The position numbers and the translations under genes were made by a program. The notes beneath the pieces were generated by a model. The model worked only from the letters and a program-made list of their open reading frames with translations, had not been told where the DNA came from and searched no databases. Positions 1 through 8,240 of a stretch of 64,000 nt of DNA are shown here, piece after piece (the stretch's first letter is position 1; each line of letters opens with the position of its first letter). Location: the NCBI GenBank assembly GCA_016879935.1, contig JAACJQ010000343.1, positions 24,907 to 88,906 of the forward strand, given 5' to 3'. The stretch is from Archangiaceae bacterium (GTDB lineage: Bacteria; Myxococcota; Myxococcia; Myxococcales; Myxococcaceae).

Positions 1-2
1 TC

Positions 3-779
3 GTGCTCGAGAAGCTCGGCGCGACGCTGAAGAAGGAGCACCAGCAGGCCGACTTCTCGGTGCGCCCGCTGCCCGCCGAGCTGCGCGCGTACATCGCCGA
101 CGACGTGCGCTACCTCACCGAGCTGGGCCGCATGGTGAAGCAGGCCTGCGTCGACGCCGACATTCTCGAAGAGGTCGAGCTCGACTGCGCACGCATGTGT
201 GCCGAGGCGCAGGTGCGACCCGACATCTCGCAGACCGAGCTGAAGCTGCCGAAGCAGGGCCTGACGCCGAAGCAGGTCGCGCTGGCGCAGGGCATCGCGA
301 AGAAGCTGCACGCGCTCCGCCTGGTGCTCGCCGAGAAGGCCGACGTGCCGATGGGCCGCATGTTGTCGAACACGGCGCTCGGTGAAGTCGCAGCGAAGGC
401 GCCCACGCAGGCAAAGGAGCTCACGCGCATCAAGAACGTGCGCGGCCAGTTCGTGCGCGATCACGGCGAGCAGGTCGTCGAGCTGATCAAGCAGTGCATC
501 GAAGAGCAGCGCGCGGGAACGCTCGTGGTCGAAGAAGAGAAGAAGGAGCGCGAGCCCGGAAAGCGCCGCCGTGAAGACGCGCTGCTGGCCTTCCGCAAAG
601 AAGCGGCGGCGAAGCGCAAGGTGACGGGCTCGGTCATTCTGTCGAACCCGCTCATCGAAGAGATCGCCTCGCTCAACCCGAAGACGCCCGAGGAGCTGAA
701 GGTGCTGCCGTACTTCGGCGCGAAACGACTCTCGCTGTACGGCGAAGCCATCGTCGCCACGCTCGCCGCGGTGCGCTGA
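3..779 (+). CDS. rnd: Ribonuclease D, C-terminal part (5' end outside the window)
   Basis: This is the C-terminal 258 residues of a ribonuclease D, a 3'-5' exonuclease that trims tRNA and other structured RNA ends. The last exonuclease motif of the DEDDy type (Y-x3-D, in YIADDVRYL) is at about residues 30-38 of the visible part. A helical HRDC domain follows at about 90-170 and a second HRDC-like segment at about 192-256, separated by a Lys/Glu-rich linker. The catalytic N-terminus lies upstream of the window, so the first codon here is not the true start. The stop overlaps the start of the next gene, so the two are probably co-transcribed. The family is clear from the HRDC arrangement; the exact function is inferred. 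Confidence 0.85.
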   Translation: MLEKLGATLKKEHQQADFSVRPLPAELRAYIADDVRYLTELGRMVKQACVDADILEEVELDCARMCAEAQVRPDISQTELKLPKQGLTPKQVALAQGIAKKLHALRLVLAEKADVPMGRMLSNTALGEVAAKAPTQAKELTRIKNVRGQFVRDHGEQVVELIKQCIEEQRAGTLVVEEEKKEREPGKRRREDALLAFRKEAAAKRKVTGSVILSNPLIEEIASLNPKTPEELKVLPYFGAKRLSLYGEAIVATLAAVR

Positions 780-1681
780 TGCTCGCGTTGCTGGTCGGCT
801 GCTTCACCCTGGGCGCCATCGCGCGCCGGGTGCCGTCGCTGCCCAGAGAGACGCCGAAGGTGCTCAACACGTGGGTGCTGTACGTGTCGTTGCCAGCGCT
901 GGTGCTGAAGACCGTGCACGGCGTCGCGCTGGAGTCGCGATTCCTGGTCGCGGCCGTCGTGTTGTGGGCGCTGTTCGGCCTCGCGGCGCTGGCGGCCATC
1001 ATCGCGGTGAAGCGCGGCTGGGCGACGAAGGAGGTCGCGGGTGCGCTCGCGCTGAGTACGGGCCTGGGAAACACGGCGTTCATCGGCGTGCCGTTGATGG
1101 AGGCCCTCGGTGGGCCGGGCGCCGTCGTCCCCGCTGCGATGATGGATCAGCTGGGCAGCTTCTTCGTCTTCGCGTTCGGCGCGGTGCCCTTCGCGATGTC
1201 GTTCGGGGGTGAGAGCACGCGCCCTGCGGTGGTGCTGAAGCGGCTCTTCACCTTCCCTCCCTTCATCTCGCTGCTGCTCGCGTTCGCGCTGCGCCCGGTG
1301 GACTTTCCGCCGTCGCTGGTCGCCGTGCTGACGCGCTTTGCAGACATGCTCACGCCGCTCGCTCTGGTGTCGGTCGGGTGGCAGCTCGAGCTCTCGGGAC
1401 TGAAGGGCAACGGCGGGAAGCTCGCGCTCGGGCTCGGGTGGAAGCTGGTGGGCGCTCCGCTGGTGATGCTCGGCGTGCTGCTCGCGATTGGTGGTTCGTT
1501 CACGCTGACCGATCGGGTCGCGGTGGCGCAGGCGGCGATGGCGCCGATGGTGACGGCCGCCGTGCTCGCGGCGGAGTACCGCTTGTCGACGTCACTCTCG
1601 GCCGCGATGTCGGCGGTCGGCGCGCTGGTGTCGTTCGCGACGGTGCCCGCGTGGTGGGCGTTCACGGAGCGCTTCCGATGA
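779..1681 (+). CDS. AEC family transporter (auxin efflux carrier-like)
   Basis: This 300-residue integral membrane protein is almost continuous hydrophobic helices, about ten predicted segments, arranged as in the bile-acid/auxin-efflux carrier (AEC, Mem_trans) family. Typical features are the N-terminal GxxxRR-P stretch, a conserved LxxPxLVxKT segment near residue 40, and the glycine-rich STGLGNTAFIGVP motif in the middle. Bacterial members export or import small organic acids such as malonate or malate. The substrate cannot be read from sequence. The ATG start overlaps the rnd stop by one base and the stop overlaps the next start (ATGA), so the gene sits in a three-gene coupled unit. Confidence 0.85.
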   Translation: MLALLVGCFTLGAIARRVPSLPRETPKVLNTWVLYVSLPALVLKTVHGVALESRFLVAAVVLWALFGLAALAAIIAVKRGWATKEVAGALALSTGLGNTAFIGVPLMEALGGPGAVVPAAMMDQLGSFFVFAFGAVPFAMSFGGESTRPAVVLKRLFTFPPFISLLLAFALRPVDFPPSLVAVLTRFADMLTPLALVSVGWQLELSGLKGNGGKLALGLGWKLVGAPLVMLGVLLAIGGSFTLTDRVAVAQAAMAPMVTAAVLAAEYRLSTSLSAAMSAVGALVSFATVPAWWAFTERFR

Positions 1682-2946
1682 GACTCGAGCTGTCGCCCAG
1701 TGGCCGAGCGACCTGCCGAACCTGCGAGACGCGCATCGAGCGCGGAGCCCTGCGCATCGCAGAGACCACCACGCAGCACGACCACGTCGTCGAGCGCTAT
1801 CACCACCTCAGCTGCGTCGTGGAGGACCAGCCCAACGGCGCCCTGGTCGCGATGCTGGCAGCGCCTCCCGAGCTCCGGAGCGCGGCAGAGAGCCTCGTGA
1901 ACGGGCAGCAGGCGTTCCTGGCGTCGGTTGCCCGTGCCGCGGCGGGGAAAGCAGCGGTTGCCGCGGCCAGCAACGACGAGTTCGACGCCGAGACCGAGGC
2001 GTTGATCGAGAAGCTGGCGCCCAACCCCCGCGAGGCGTCGGTGCTCAGCGTGCTGCACGATCATCTCCAGGAGCGTGGGCTGCCGCGCGGTGAGCTGATC
2101 GCGCTCGAGCTGGCGAAAGCGCCCGAGACCGCGCGGCTGGTGGAGCTCAAACGGCAGCTCTGGCCCGTGGTGAAAGACGTTCGCGTGACGTGGGGCACCG
2201 GCTTCCTGCGCACCATGAGCGTTCAGGTGCGCGACCAGGCGTCGTCTGGAGCCGCGGTGCAGGCGCTCCGTCACCCGAGCGCGCGGTTGCTCGAAGAGCT
2301 CTCGCTCCAGCGCTGGGTCGGGCCGCTGCCACCAATTCCCCCATCGCTGCGGCGGCTCGAGTTTCAATGGTGCGAAGGCGCGAGCCCCTCGATCGAGACG
2401 CTCCCACGGCTCGTTCACCTGCAGCTCAACCACGTCGAAGACGCGGAGCAGATTCGCAGCCAGTCACTCACCTCGCTCGGCTTCGGGCCCGACATCGTCT
2501 CGGTGCCGCTCGCGAAGTCGGTTCCGCAGGTTCACACGCTGGTGTTCGAAGCGCCGCAGTCGGTCGAGCTGCTCGCCTCGGCTGGCCTGTTGAAGCAGGC
2601 GCGCGTGTTGGTGCTGCCGCTGCTGTGGGGCGAAGCGGTGCTCGACGCGCTCGCCGCGACGAACTGCACGTGGGAGCAGCTCGTCGTTGCCCGCTTCGTG
2701 CCGAAGGACGACCAGCGACAGCGACTGAAGCGGCTCGCGCGGCGCTGTGCCGTCGCCCTGACCGACGGCGTCCCCTCGTGGGTCACCCATACGAGCCGGC
2801 CGGAGTGGGGACTGGGACGGGTGCTGACGAGAACGGCGTCGACGCTCGAAGTGGCGTTCGACTCCGGGGTTCGCAGCTTCCCTGCCAACACGACGGTGCT
2901 CTCGGGGGTCGAGGTGATCGACGAGGTCACGGGCGGCAGCTCTTGA
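1678..2946 (+). CDS. PARP-type zinc finger protein with repeat-companion domain
   Basis: The 422-residue protein starts at the ATG that overlaps the upstream stop (ATGA). Residues 1-50 look like a PARP-type zinc finger: C13-x2-C16, about 26 residues, then H43-x2-C46, a fold that binds nicked DNA in eukaryotic PARP1 and DNA ligase III. Residues about 105-165 resemble the short repeat-companion domain (TIGR02996 type; RGLPRGELIALE) that in myxobacteria usually precedes leucine-rich repeats. The remainder has irregular Leu-rich strands and a small SH3-like C-terminus. There is no signal peptide, so it is probably cytoplasmic. Its role is unknown; DNA or protein binding is inferred. Its 3' end overlaps the opposing lipoprotein gene by 20 bp. 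Confidence 0.7.
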   Translation: MRLELSPSGRATCRTCETRIERGALRIAETTTQHDHVVERYHHLSCVVEDQPNGALVAMLAAPPELRSAAESLVNGQQAFLASVARAAAGKAAVAAASNDEFDAETEALIEKLAPNPREASVLSVLHDHLQERGLPRGELIALELAKAPETARLVELKRQLWPVVKDVRVTWGTGFLRTMSVQVRDQASSGAAVQALRHPSARLLEELSLQRWVGPLPPIPPSLRRLEFQWCEGASPSIETLPRLVHLQLNHVEDAEQIRSQSLTSLGFGPDIVSVPLAKSVPQVHTLVFEAPQSVELLASAGLLKQARVLVLPLLWGEAVLDALAATNCTWEQLVVARFVPKDDQRQRLKRLARRCAVALTDGVPSWVTHTSRPEWGLGRVLTRTASTLEVAFDSGVRSFPANTTVLSGVEVIDEVTGGSS

Positions 2947-3853
2947 ACGGCGTACCCGAACACGTCCACCCCTGAGGGCACTCTGCCGCCGAGTTGCAGC
3001 GATGCGTGCAGGTGTTGCTCACGCAGTGACCGCCGGTGCAGCCAGTGACGCACGGGCCGCCGACGTCGGGGTACGAGACCGAGCGGCAGACGTTGGCCGT
3101 CGAACGCGGCGTGCCTTCGCGCCCGCTCATGCAGACGCGGCCGCCTTGCGAGGTGGCTTCGCAGATCCAGTCGAGGGGGCAGTCGTTCGCCGTCGTGCAC
3201 GCCTTCGTGCAGATGAACGACGGGCTCGCACCGAAGCAGAGGCCCGACTGACACTGCGTGCCGACGGAGCAGTCTTTGCCGAGGTCGCTCACCGAGCACG
3301 TCTGGGCCGTGCCGCCGCCGGTCGAAGCGGTGCCACCGCCAGCGCCCGAACAGGTCGAGGGCCCAGCATTGCTCCCGCCAACGAACCCGCCGCTCGAGAT
3401 GCCGAGCCAGCACGTGCCAAAGCCTGCGCACGCGCCAGGACATGCCTGCGCCCCGTCGAGACAACGATTGTTCACGCAGCGCTTCGAGTTCACCGGCGGC
3501 CCGCTCCGGCACTCGCAGACGACGTTCGGGCAGTCTTCGCCCACCGAGCAGAAGGGTGCGGTGGTGTTCGCCGTTCCGCCGCCCGCTGCGCTGCCGCCGC
3601 CGGCCGCGAGCCCGCCGCCTGACGCCGTTCCCGCCCCCGCGCCGCGCCCGAAGCAACTGCCCGCCGTGCACACCTGGGTCGAGTTGCAGCTGCTGCACGA
3701 CGCCGCACCGCGCCCGCACGCTCCGTCAGCGTTTCCGGGAAGGCACTGGCCCGTCGACGTGCAACAGCCGCTGCACGACCGGAGATCGCACGGCGGCGGA
3801 ACTCCGCAGGCCATCAACGACAGCGACACCACCAACACGCGAATGCTCGACAT
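2927..3853 (-). CDS. Cys-rich lipoprotein, hypothetical
   Basis: The 308-residue protein starts at the ATG giving MSSIRVLVVSLSLMAC; an upstream in-frame Met would put the signal peptide in the middle and is unlikely. The lipobox LMAC with the acylated Cys16 predicts an outer-membrane lipoprotein. The mature part is Gly/Ser/Ala-rich with about 30 cysteines in short clusters (RSCSGCC, CQSGLCFG, CTHRCNSAAECPQGWTC), a pattern common in secreted myxobacterial proteins and suggesting disulphide-knotted modules. No enzymatic motif is visible. The gene stands alone on the minus strand and overlaps the zinc finger gene tail to tail. Confidence 0.75.
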   Translation of the reverse strand: MSSIRVLVVSLSLMACGVPPPCDLRSCSGCCTSTGQCLPGNADGACGRGAASCSSCNSTQVCTAGSCFGRGAGAGTASGGGLAAGGGSAAGGGTANTTAPFCSVGEDCPNVVCECRSGPPVNSKRCVNNRCLDGAQACPGACAGFGTCWLGISSGGFVGGSNAGPSTCSGAGGGTASTGGGTAQTCSVSDLGKDCSVGTQCQSGLCFGASPSFICTKACTTANDCPLDWICEATSQGGRVCMSGREGTPRSTANVCRSVSYPDVGGPCVTGCTGGHCVSNTCTHRCNSAAECPQGWTCSGTPFKSCRP

Positions 3854-3908
3854 GGACCCCTCGTGGAATGAACCGACGAGGGTGATTGGGGAGCGCCCAC
3901 CACTTCCG

Positions 3909-4316
3909 TCACGGCGGCAGCGAATAGGTGACGACGGCGTGCGCGCAGACGTCGGTCGACGAGGCGGAGCGCAGCGCGACCTCACCCACTGCGAGCGTGC
4001 GGCCGAGCTTGAGCATCGTCGCGTCGGCGATGAGATCCTCCGCCTTTGGCCGGCGCAGGAAGTTGATCGACAGGTTCGTCGTCACCGCGAGCGGCACTTC
4101 GCCGATGGCCGACAACACCAGCGCGTACATGGCGGTGTCAGCCAGGGCCATCATCGTCGGCCCCGAGATGGTGCCGCCCGGCCGCAGGTGGGTCGGGTGA
4201 AACTCGATCGCGAGCTGCGCGGTCTTCCCGTCGGCGGTTCGCACCCTGGGAATGTCGACGCCAGGGAACGCCTTCACCAGAAACGCTTCGATCTCGGCAG
4301 CAGTCATTCCAGCCAT
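3909..4316 (-). CDS. Hotdog-fold thioesterase (PaaI/4HBT family)
   Basis: This 135-residue protein has the single-domain hotdog pattern of PaaI-like acyl-CoA thioesterases: HPTHLRPGGTISGPTMMALAD for the central helix with its catalytic-region residues, then TTNLSINFLRRP and a C-terminal strand set ending in VVTYSLPP. It probably hydrolyses a short or aromatic acyl-CoA; the substrate is not determinable. I chose the Met at 4316; a second Met three codons in (4307) is equally possible. Long upstream in-frame sequence is Arg-rich and runs antisense to the neighbouring gene, so it is not coding. The gene is divergent from the DUF6986 gene across 42 bp. Confidence 0.8.
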   Translation of the reverse strand: MAGMTAAEIEAFLVKAFPGVDIPRVRTADGKTAQLAIEFHPTHLRPGGTISGPTMMALADTAMYALVLSAIGEVPLAVTTNLSINFLRRPKAEDLIADATMLKLGRTLAVGEVALRSASSTDVCAHAVVTYSLPP

Positions 4317-4358
4317 GCGCGGCTTCTCCTCCGCGGGGCGGCACCGTACAAGCGGCGC

Positions 4359-5651
4359 ATGGTTCTCTCCGACGCCGTCGTCATCGATCTCGTCAAGGCC
4401 GCGCAGGCCGACTTCACCGCGCGCTTCCCGGGAGATCGCGGCCGGCGGCAACCGCTCCACGTCGTCTACGGCGGCATGCACCTCTTCTCGGCCGAGACGC
4501 CGGCGAAGCTGGCCCAGGTCGCGAGCACGATGCTGCAGACGTACGCGCCGACGCCGGCCGACCTCGCCAGGCTCTTCTCGCTCGACGAAGCCATCGCCGC
4601 AGAGGTGCACGCGCGCGTGACGACGAAGCTCGCGACCGAAGCCGTCGAGGACTACCGAATCGACTCTGAAGACGGCTACGGCCATCGGCCCGACGAGGAA
4701 GAGAGCGGTCACGCGAAGCAGGCGGCGGAGCAGGTCGCGAAGCTCATCTCGACGGGAACACCGCCGCCCTTCCTCGGGCTGCGCATCAAGCCGCTGTCGG
4801 TCGAGCTGGCGACGCGCGCGCTGACCACGCTGGGCATCTTCCTCACGACGCTCGGCAACAAGACGCCGCCGGGCTTCATCATCACGCTGCCGAAGGTGAC
4901 CGACCCGCGGCAACTGCGGGCGCTCGTCGCGGCGCTGGAGCGGGTCGAGTCGCGGCTGTCACTTCCTCCGCTCCGCATCGAGGCGATGATCGAATCGGGT
5001 CCCGGGCTGTACGACTCGAAGGGGCGACTCACCCTGCCCTCGCTGATCGATGCGTCGAAGGGCCGGCTCTTCGCAGCGCACGTCGGCGCGTACGACTACA
5101 CGGCATCGCTCGACATCGCCGCGCCGAAGCAGCGGCTCGACCACCCCGCGTGCGATCACCTGCGCCACCTGATGAAGACGGCCTTCGCGGGCACCGGCGT
5201 CTTCCTCGCCGATGGAGCGACGACCCAGCTCCCCATCGCTCCGCACAAGGCAGCCACGACGGACGCGCAGCGGGCCGAGAACGCGAGTGCGATTCATGCG
5301 GCCTGGCGAGCCCACGCGAAGAACATCGAGCACGCGCTCGATCAGGGCTTCTTCCAGGGCTGGGACCTGCACCCCGGTCAGCTCGTGCCACGCTACGTGA
5401 GCTCGTTCGCGTTCTTCCTGAGTCAGCGCGAGGCGATGACGAAGCGGCTGTCGAACTTCGTTGCGCAGCTGGGACAGGCGACCGCGGTGGGAACGTCGTT
5501 CGACGACGCGGCGACGGGGCAAGGCCTGCTCAACTTCTTCCTGCGCGGCTGGTCGTGTGGCGCATTCACCGAAGCCGAAGTGCAGGCGACCGGGCTCACG
5601 CTCGAGCAGCTGCGCACGCGCGACTTCGCGAAGCTCCGCGCGATGCGCTGA
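4359..5651 (+). CDS. DUF6986 family aldolase/CitE-like protein
   Basis: The 430-residue protein begins with a segment typical of DUF6986 (FPGDRGRRQPLHVVYGG, residues about 20-38). This family is often annotated as phosphoenolpyruvate kinase or HpcH/HpaI-like aldolase and is expected to adopt the TIM barrel of CitE/HpcH enzymes. Other visible hallmarks are the acidic EDGYG stretch, LGLRIKPL, the strand ending IEAMIESG, and AHVGAYDYTASL. The last two match metal and substrate positions in HpcH/CitE enzymes. The reaction is unknown; cleavage or formation of a C-C bond on a small oxo-acid is inferred. The start ATG is at 4359. The stop TGA directly abuts the opposing stop (TGATCA). Confidence 0.75.
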   Translation: MVLSDAVVIDLVKAAQADFTARFPGDRGRRQPLHVVYGGMHLFSAETPAKLAQVASTMLQTYAPTPADLARLFSLDEAIAAEVHARVTTKLATEAVEDYRIDSEDGYGHRPDEEESGHAKQAAEQVAKLISTGTPPPFLGLRIKPLSVELATRALTTLGIFLTTLGNKTPPGFIITLPKVTDPRQLRALVAALERVESRLSLPPLRIEAMIESGPGLYDSKGRLTLPSLIDASKGRLFAAHVGAYDYTASLDIAAPKQRLDHPACDHLRHLMKTAFAGTGVFLADGATTQLPIAPHKAATTDAQRAENASAIHAAWRAHAKNIEHALDQGFFQGWDLHPGQLVPRYVSSFAFFLSQREAMTKRLSNFVAQLGQATAVGTSFDDAATGQGLLNFFLRGWSCGAFTEAEVQATGLTLEQLRTRDFAKLRAMR

Positions 5652-6620
5652 TCAGCCCCACTTCACCGAGTCGCCGAACCGGTCGCTCAGCTTCTTCTTC
5701 GTCGCGCGGCTGGCATCGACGCGCAGCAGGTCGAGTCGCTTGAGTCCAGGAAGCAGTTCGGGATCGGCGAAGCGAACGAGCAGCTCGTCGCTCAGCTCGT
5801 TCTCACTCAGCTCGAGGCGCTGCAGCCCGTCGTGTTCGCCTTCGAACAACAGCTCGAACGCTTCATCGGTCAGCTCGTTGGCGGCGAGCGACAGGTGCCG
5901 CAGCCCCATCGAGAAATCAGACGCGAGGAACGCGGCCACCCCTTCGTCCGTCACACCGGCGCGCGAGAGAAAGAGCGTGTCGACCGACAGCTCACAGTCG
6001 TCGAACGCCGCGAGACCGTCATCACCGATCTCCGAGCCCGAGAGGCTCAACCGGCGCAGCGCCTTGAAGTCCTGCTTCAGCAACGCGCGCAGGCCATCAC
6101 CTGACAGCCCACCGCCAGCACACGTGAGCGCCGACAGCCTCGCGACCCTCGGCTTCGCCAACGCGCCGGCCCACGCGTCGAGCGCACCCGACACCCGCAG
6201 GTGCTCGATGCGATCGAAACACTCGGCCTGCATCGTCTTCGCGAGCTCGGTGCCACGCGGCAGGGAGACGATCAGGTTCGTGATCGGCTCGAGCGCCATC
6301 ATCGAGGGCAGCGCGCCGAGGTTGTCTTCGGGAATCATCAACTCGATGACGAAGCCGCGATCGAAACGGAGGTTCGACGCGCCCGCCTTCGTGAGGTCCG
6401 CCGTCCAGCTCGAGAGGTGCGACCGCTCCAACGCGACCTTCTTCGCCAGCAGCTGCTTGCGCTTCGCCGGGTTCGGGCGGCTCGCGAGCTGAATGGACGT
6501 CGCGACGAACTCTCCGCGCGGCTCGTTCTGCTCCTGCCACCAGTCGGCGTAGACCTGCCTCGGCTCGGGCGCGTCGGGACGATCGGCGATGACCTGCAAC
6601 AGCTGCTCGTTGCGCTTCAT
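5652..6620 (-). CDS. Leucine-rich repeat protein coupled to retron RT
   Basis: The 322-residue protein has an N-terminal repeat-companion domain (TIGR02996 type, residues about 5-50, with QVYADWWQEQNEPRGEFV) followed by at least five RI-like leucine-rich repeats in the second half (pattern LxxLxLSxxxLxDxGLxxL). There is no signal peptide, so it is cytoplasmic. Its ATG overlaps the stop of the retron reverse transcriptase in an ATGA quartet, which usually means translational coupling, so it is a good candidate for a retron accessory or effector protein. LRRs usually bind proteins. No catalytic motif is visible, so the toxic or sensing role remains inference. Confidence 0.8.
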   Translation of the reverse strand: MKRNEQLLQVIADRPDAPEPRQVYADWWQEQNEPRGEFVATSIQLASRPNPAKRKQLLAKKVALERSHLSSWTADLTKAGASNLRFDRGFVIELMIPEDNLGALPSMMALEPITNLIVSLPRGTELAKTMQAECFDRIEHLRVSGALDAWAGALAKPRVARLSALTCAGGGLSGDGLRALLKQDFKALRRLSLSGSEIGDDGLAAFDDCELSVDTLFLSRAGVTDEGVAAFLASDFSMGLRHLSLAANELTDEAFELLFEGEHDGLQRLELSENELSDELLVRFADPELLPGLKRLDLLRVDASRATKKKLSDRFGDSVKWG

Positions 6621-8020
6621 CCCTGCCCCCGCGTCAGCGCCTTCACCTCGCGCTGCCACTTCGCGCCGAGCTCTGGATGCACCATGCGCACCCAGCTCGC
6701 GTAGCCCTCGAGCCACGACTTGAAGTCTTCACGCCCGCGCGCCTGCGACTCGAGCCCGTGCTTCTTCACGTTGTGCAGAATCGCTTTGAAGCGGCGCCGG
6801 TCTTCTCTCGGAATCGAGACCTTCTGATTCACCACGAGCCCCGTCACCATGCGGCGCCCACCAGACCGCATCACGCGGCGTTTGCCGTCGTTCTCCGAGA
6901 AGCCCTCCTGCTGGCAGATGGAGTTCACCCACCACAGGAAACGGCCGAGCCGCTCGGGCTGCTTCTGAAACGAGAACGCGAGGTCGTCGGCGTAGCGCGT
7001 GTACGTCGCGCCGAAGCGGGCACACAGCGCCGTGAGCCGCGCATCGAGCCGGCGGCAGACGATGTTGGCAATGGCGGGAGACGTCGGCGCTCCCTGCGGC
7101 AGACAGCCAGGCCACGCGACGCGGCCATCAGGCAACTTCGCGCGCCACGTCGTCAGGCCCGCGAGCGTCGAGGCCACCTCGGTGTTGTAGCCGTACGCCT
7201 CGAAGAGCCCTCGTACGCGGCGGTAGTGCACCGAGGGAAAGAACTCCTCGAGGTCGACCTTGACGACGATGGAGGCCCCGACGTGCAGCTGCGCGTTGGT
7301 GACGACCGAACGATCGATCGCGAACCCGTGCGCCGCGCCGTGCAGCGGAATCTTCGAGAGCACCTGGTCGAGCAGCGCGCGTTGAGCCGTGCGCAGCTTC
7401 GCGCGAGGGGCCGCGATTCGACGCGTGCCACCGCTGCGTTTGGGAACATCGAACTCGACGTAGCCCGAGCCTGACGCTGAGCCCGGCCGCATGAACGCGG
7501 TGAGCTCTTCTTCGGTGACGCCGACCAGCTTCGCGACGTCGGCGCGCGACGAGAGCTTCGGCAGCGACACCTTCGGAGGCGGCTTCGAGCTGCGGCCGAA
7601 CAGGCCAGCCCACCAGCCAGACGGGTTCCAGCCTCCAGGCACCAGCGGCGATTCACGATCGGGCGTCCACCGGGAGTCGGGCAGCGCGACGTCGGCGAGC
7701 TTCAGACGTCGAACGCCCGCGCGTGCAGCAGCAGACACGCTGCGGCTCGGGTCCTTCACCATCTTGCGCAGGAGCCTCGCGGCCGGCGCGCGCGGAAACA
7801 GCCCCGACAGACTTCGCACCGCGGCGAGGCGCTCTTTCGGGTCGACGTTCTTGAGCCGCCGCTCCACGCCGACTTCGACGGCGCGGCCAGCGACCGCGCG
7901 GGCCACCTCGAACTCGGCGAGGTCTGCGTGCTGCTCCAGCAGCTTGACGATCGCGTCGGCGTTCTCGTCGGGTTTCTGAAGCAGCTCCTTCAGGTCGAGC
8001 AGCAGCTCAGCAAGCGCCAT
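6617..8020 (-). CDS. Retron-type reverse transcriptase (Mx162/Mx65-like)
   Basis: This 467-residue enzyme copies the msd part of the adjacent ncRNA into msDNA primed from the 2'-OH of a guanosine. Residues about 160-420 hold the RT core: PKRSGGTRRI, the retron-specific NAxxH motif (NAQLH, 242-246), VDLEEFFPS (255-263), QGAPTSP (309-315), the catalytic YADD (343-346), and the retron VTG triplet (392-394, in MVTGLVVN). The wording LHGAAHGF...VTNA is close to what I remember of M. xanthus retron RTs. The first 110 residues look like HEAT-type helices (around DPKERLAAVRSL). The ATG lies 21 nt after ncRNA cassette B, without a strong ribosome binding site. It belongs with the LRR gene and probably the HEAT gene. 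Confidence 0.93.
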   Translation of the reverse strand: MALAELLLDLKELLQKPDENADAIVKLLEQHADLAEFEVARAVAGRAVEVGVERRLKNVDPKERLAAVRSLSGLFPRAPAARLLRKMVKDPSRSVSAAARAGVRRLKLADVALPDSRWTPDRESPLVPGGWNPSGWWAGLFGRSSKPPPKVSLPKLSSRADVAKLVGVTEEELTAFMRPGSASGSGYVEFDVPKRSGGTRRIAAPRAKLRTAQRALLDQVLSKIPLHGAAHGFAIDRSVVTNAQLHVGASIVVKVDLEEFFPSVHYRRVRGLFEAYGYNTEVASTLAGLTTWRAKLPDGRVAWPGCLPQGAPTSPAIANIVCRRLDARLTALCARFGATYTRYADDLAFSFQKQPERLGRFLWWVNSICQQEGFSENDGKRRVMRSGGRRMVTGLVVNQKVSIPREDRRRFKAILHNVKKHGLESQARGREDFKSWLEGYASWVRMVHPELGAKWQREVKALTRGQG

Positions 8021-8041
8021 GGCTCGACTTGAGCAGACGAC

Positions 8042-8198
8042 GCTCCCGGAGTCGCGCTTGAGGTTACCTGCCTGCAGAGGAGAGCATGAGTGAAGAAGCC
8101 GCGAGGCGACTCACGCGCCAATTCATTCTTCATGGTGAATCGTGTTCACCCGCGACGTGACATCGCGGAGATGGCTAGCCGAACACGACTCCGGGAGC
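8042..8198 (-). ncRNA. Retron msr-msd cassette B (RT-proximal)
   Basis: Read on the minus strand, this 157-nt element is bounded by inverted repeats a1 (8198-8184, GCTCCCGGAGTCGTG) and a2 (8056-8042), which pair over 15 positions with one G-U. Just inside a1 is TAGC, whose G (8175) is the likely branching guanosine. Two msr hairpins follow (CCGCGA/TCGCGG and GGTGAA/TTCACC), then the spacer ATGAAGAATGAATT, then an msd stem-loop (GTGAGT/ACTCAT plus a C-G continuation), then a conserved CCTCTGCAGGCAGGTAACC before a2. Every stem is maintained in the second cassette. Its 3' end is 21 nt from the RT start codon. The short size suggests a small msDNA, more like Mx65 than Mx162. Confidence 0.85.
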
Positions 8199-8204
8199 CG
8201 CGAG

Positions 8205-8233
8205 ACCACAGCAGCCCGTTGGCGGTCGTGCAA
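8205..8233 (-). promoter_or_regulatory. Candidate promoter for ncRNA cassette B
   Basis: On the minus strand TTGCAC (8233-8228) and TGTGGT (8210-8205) are separated by exactly 17 bp, and the a1 repeat of cassette B begins 7 nt after the -10-like hexamer, where transcription would start. The -10 match is weak (3 of 6). Support comes from identical spacing in front of cassette A. Confidence 0.45.
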
Positions 8234-8240
8234 GGCAGAC

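Noticed and set aside
1147..2433. A 428-codon minus-strand frame over the transporter and zinc finger genes
   Set aside because: Composition is Arg/His/Gly-rich, it has no motif, and both plus-strand genes have clear families and coupled starts.
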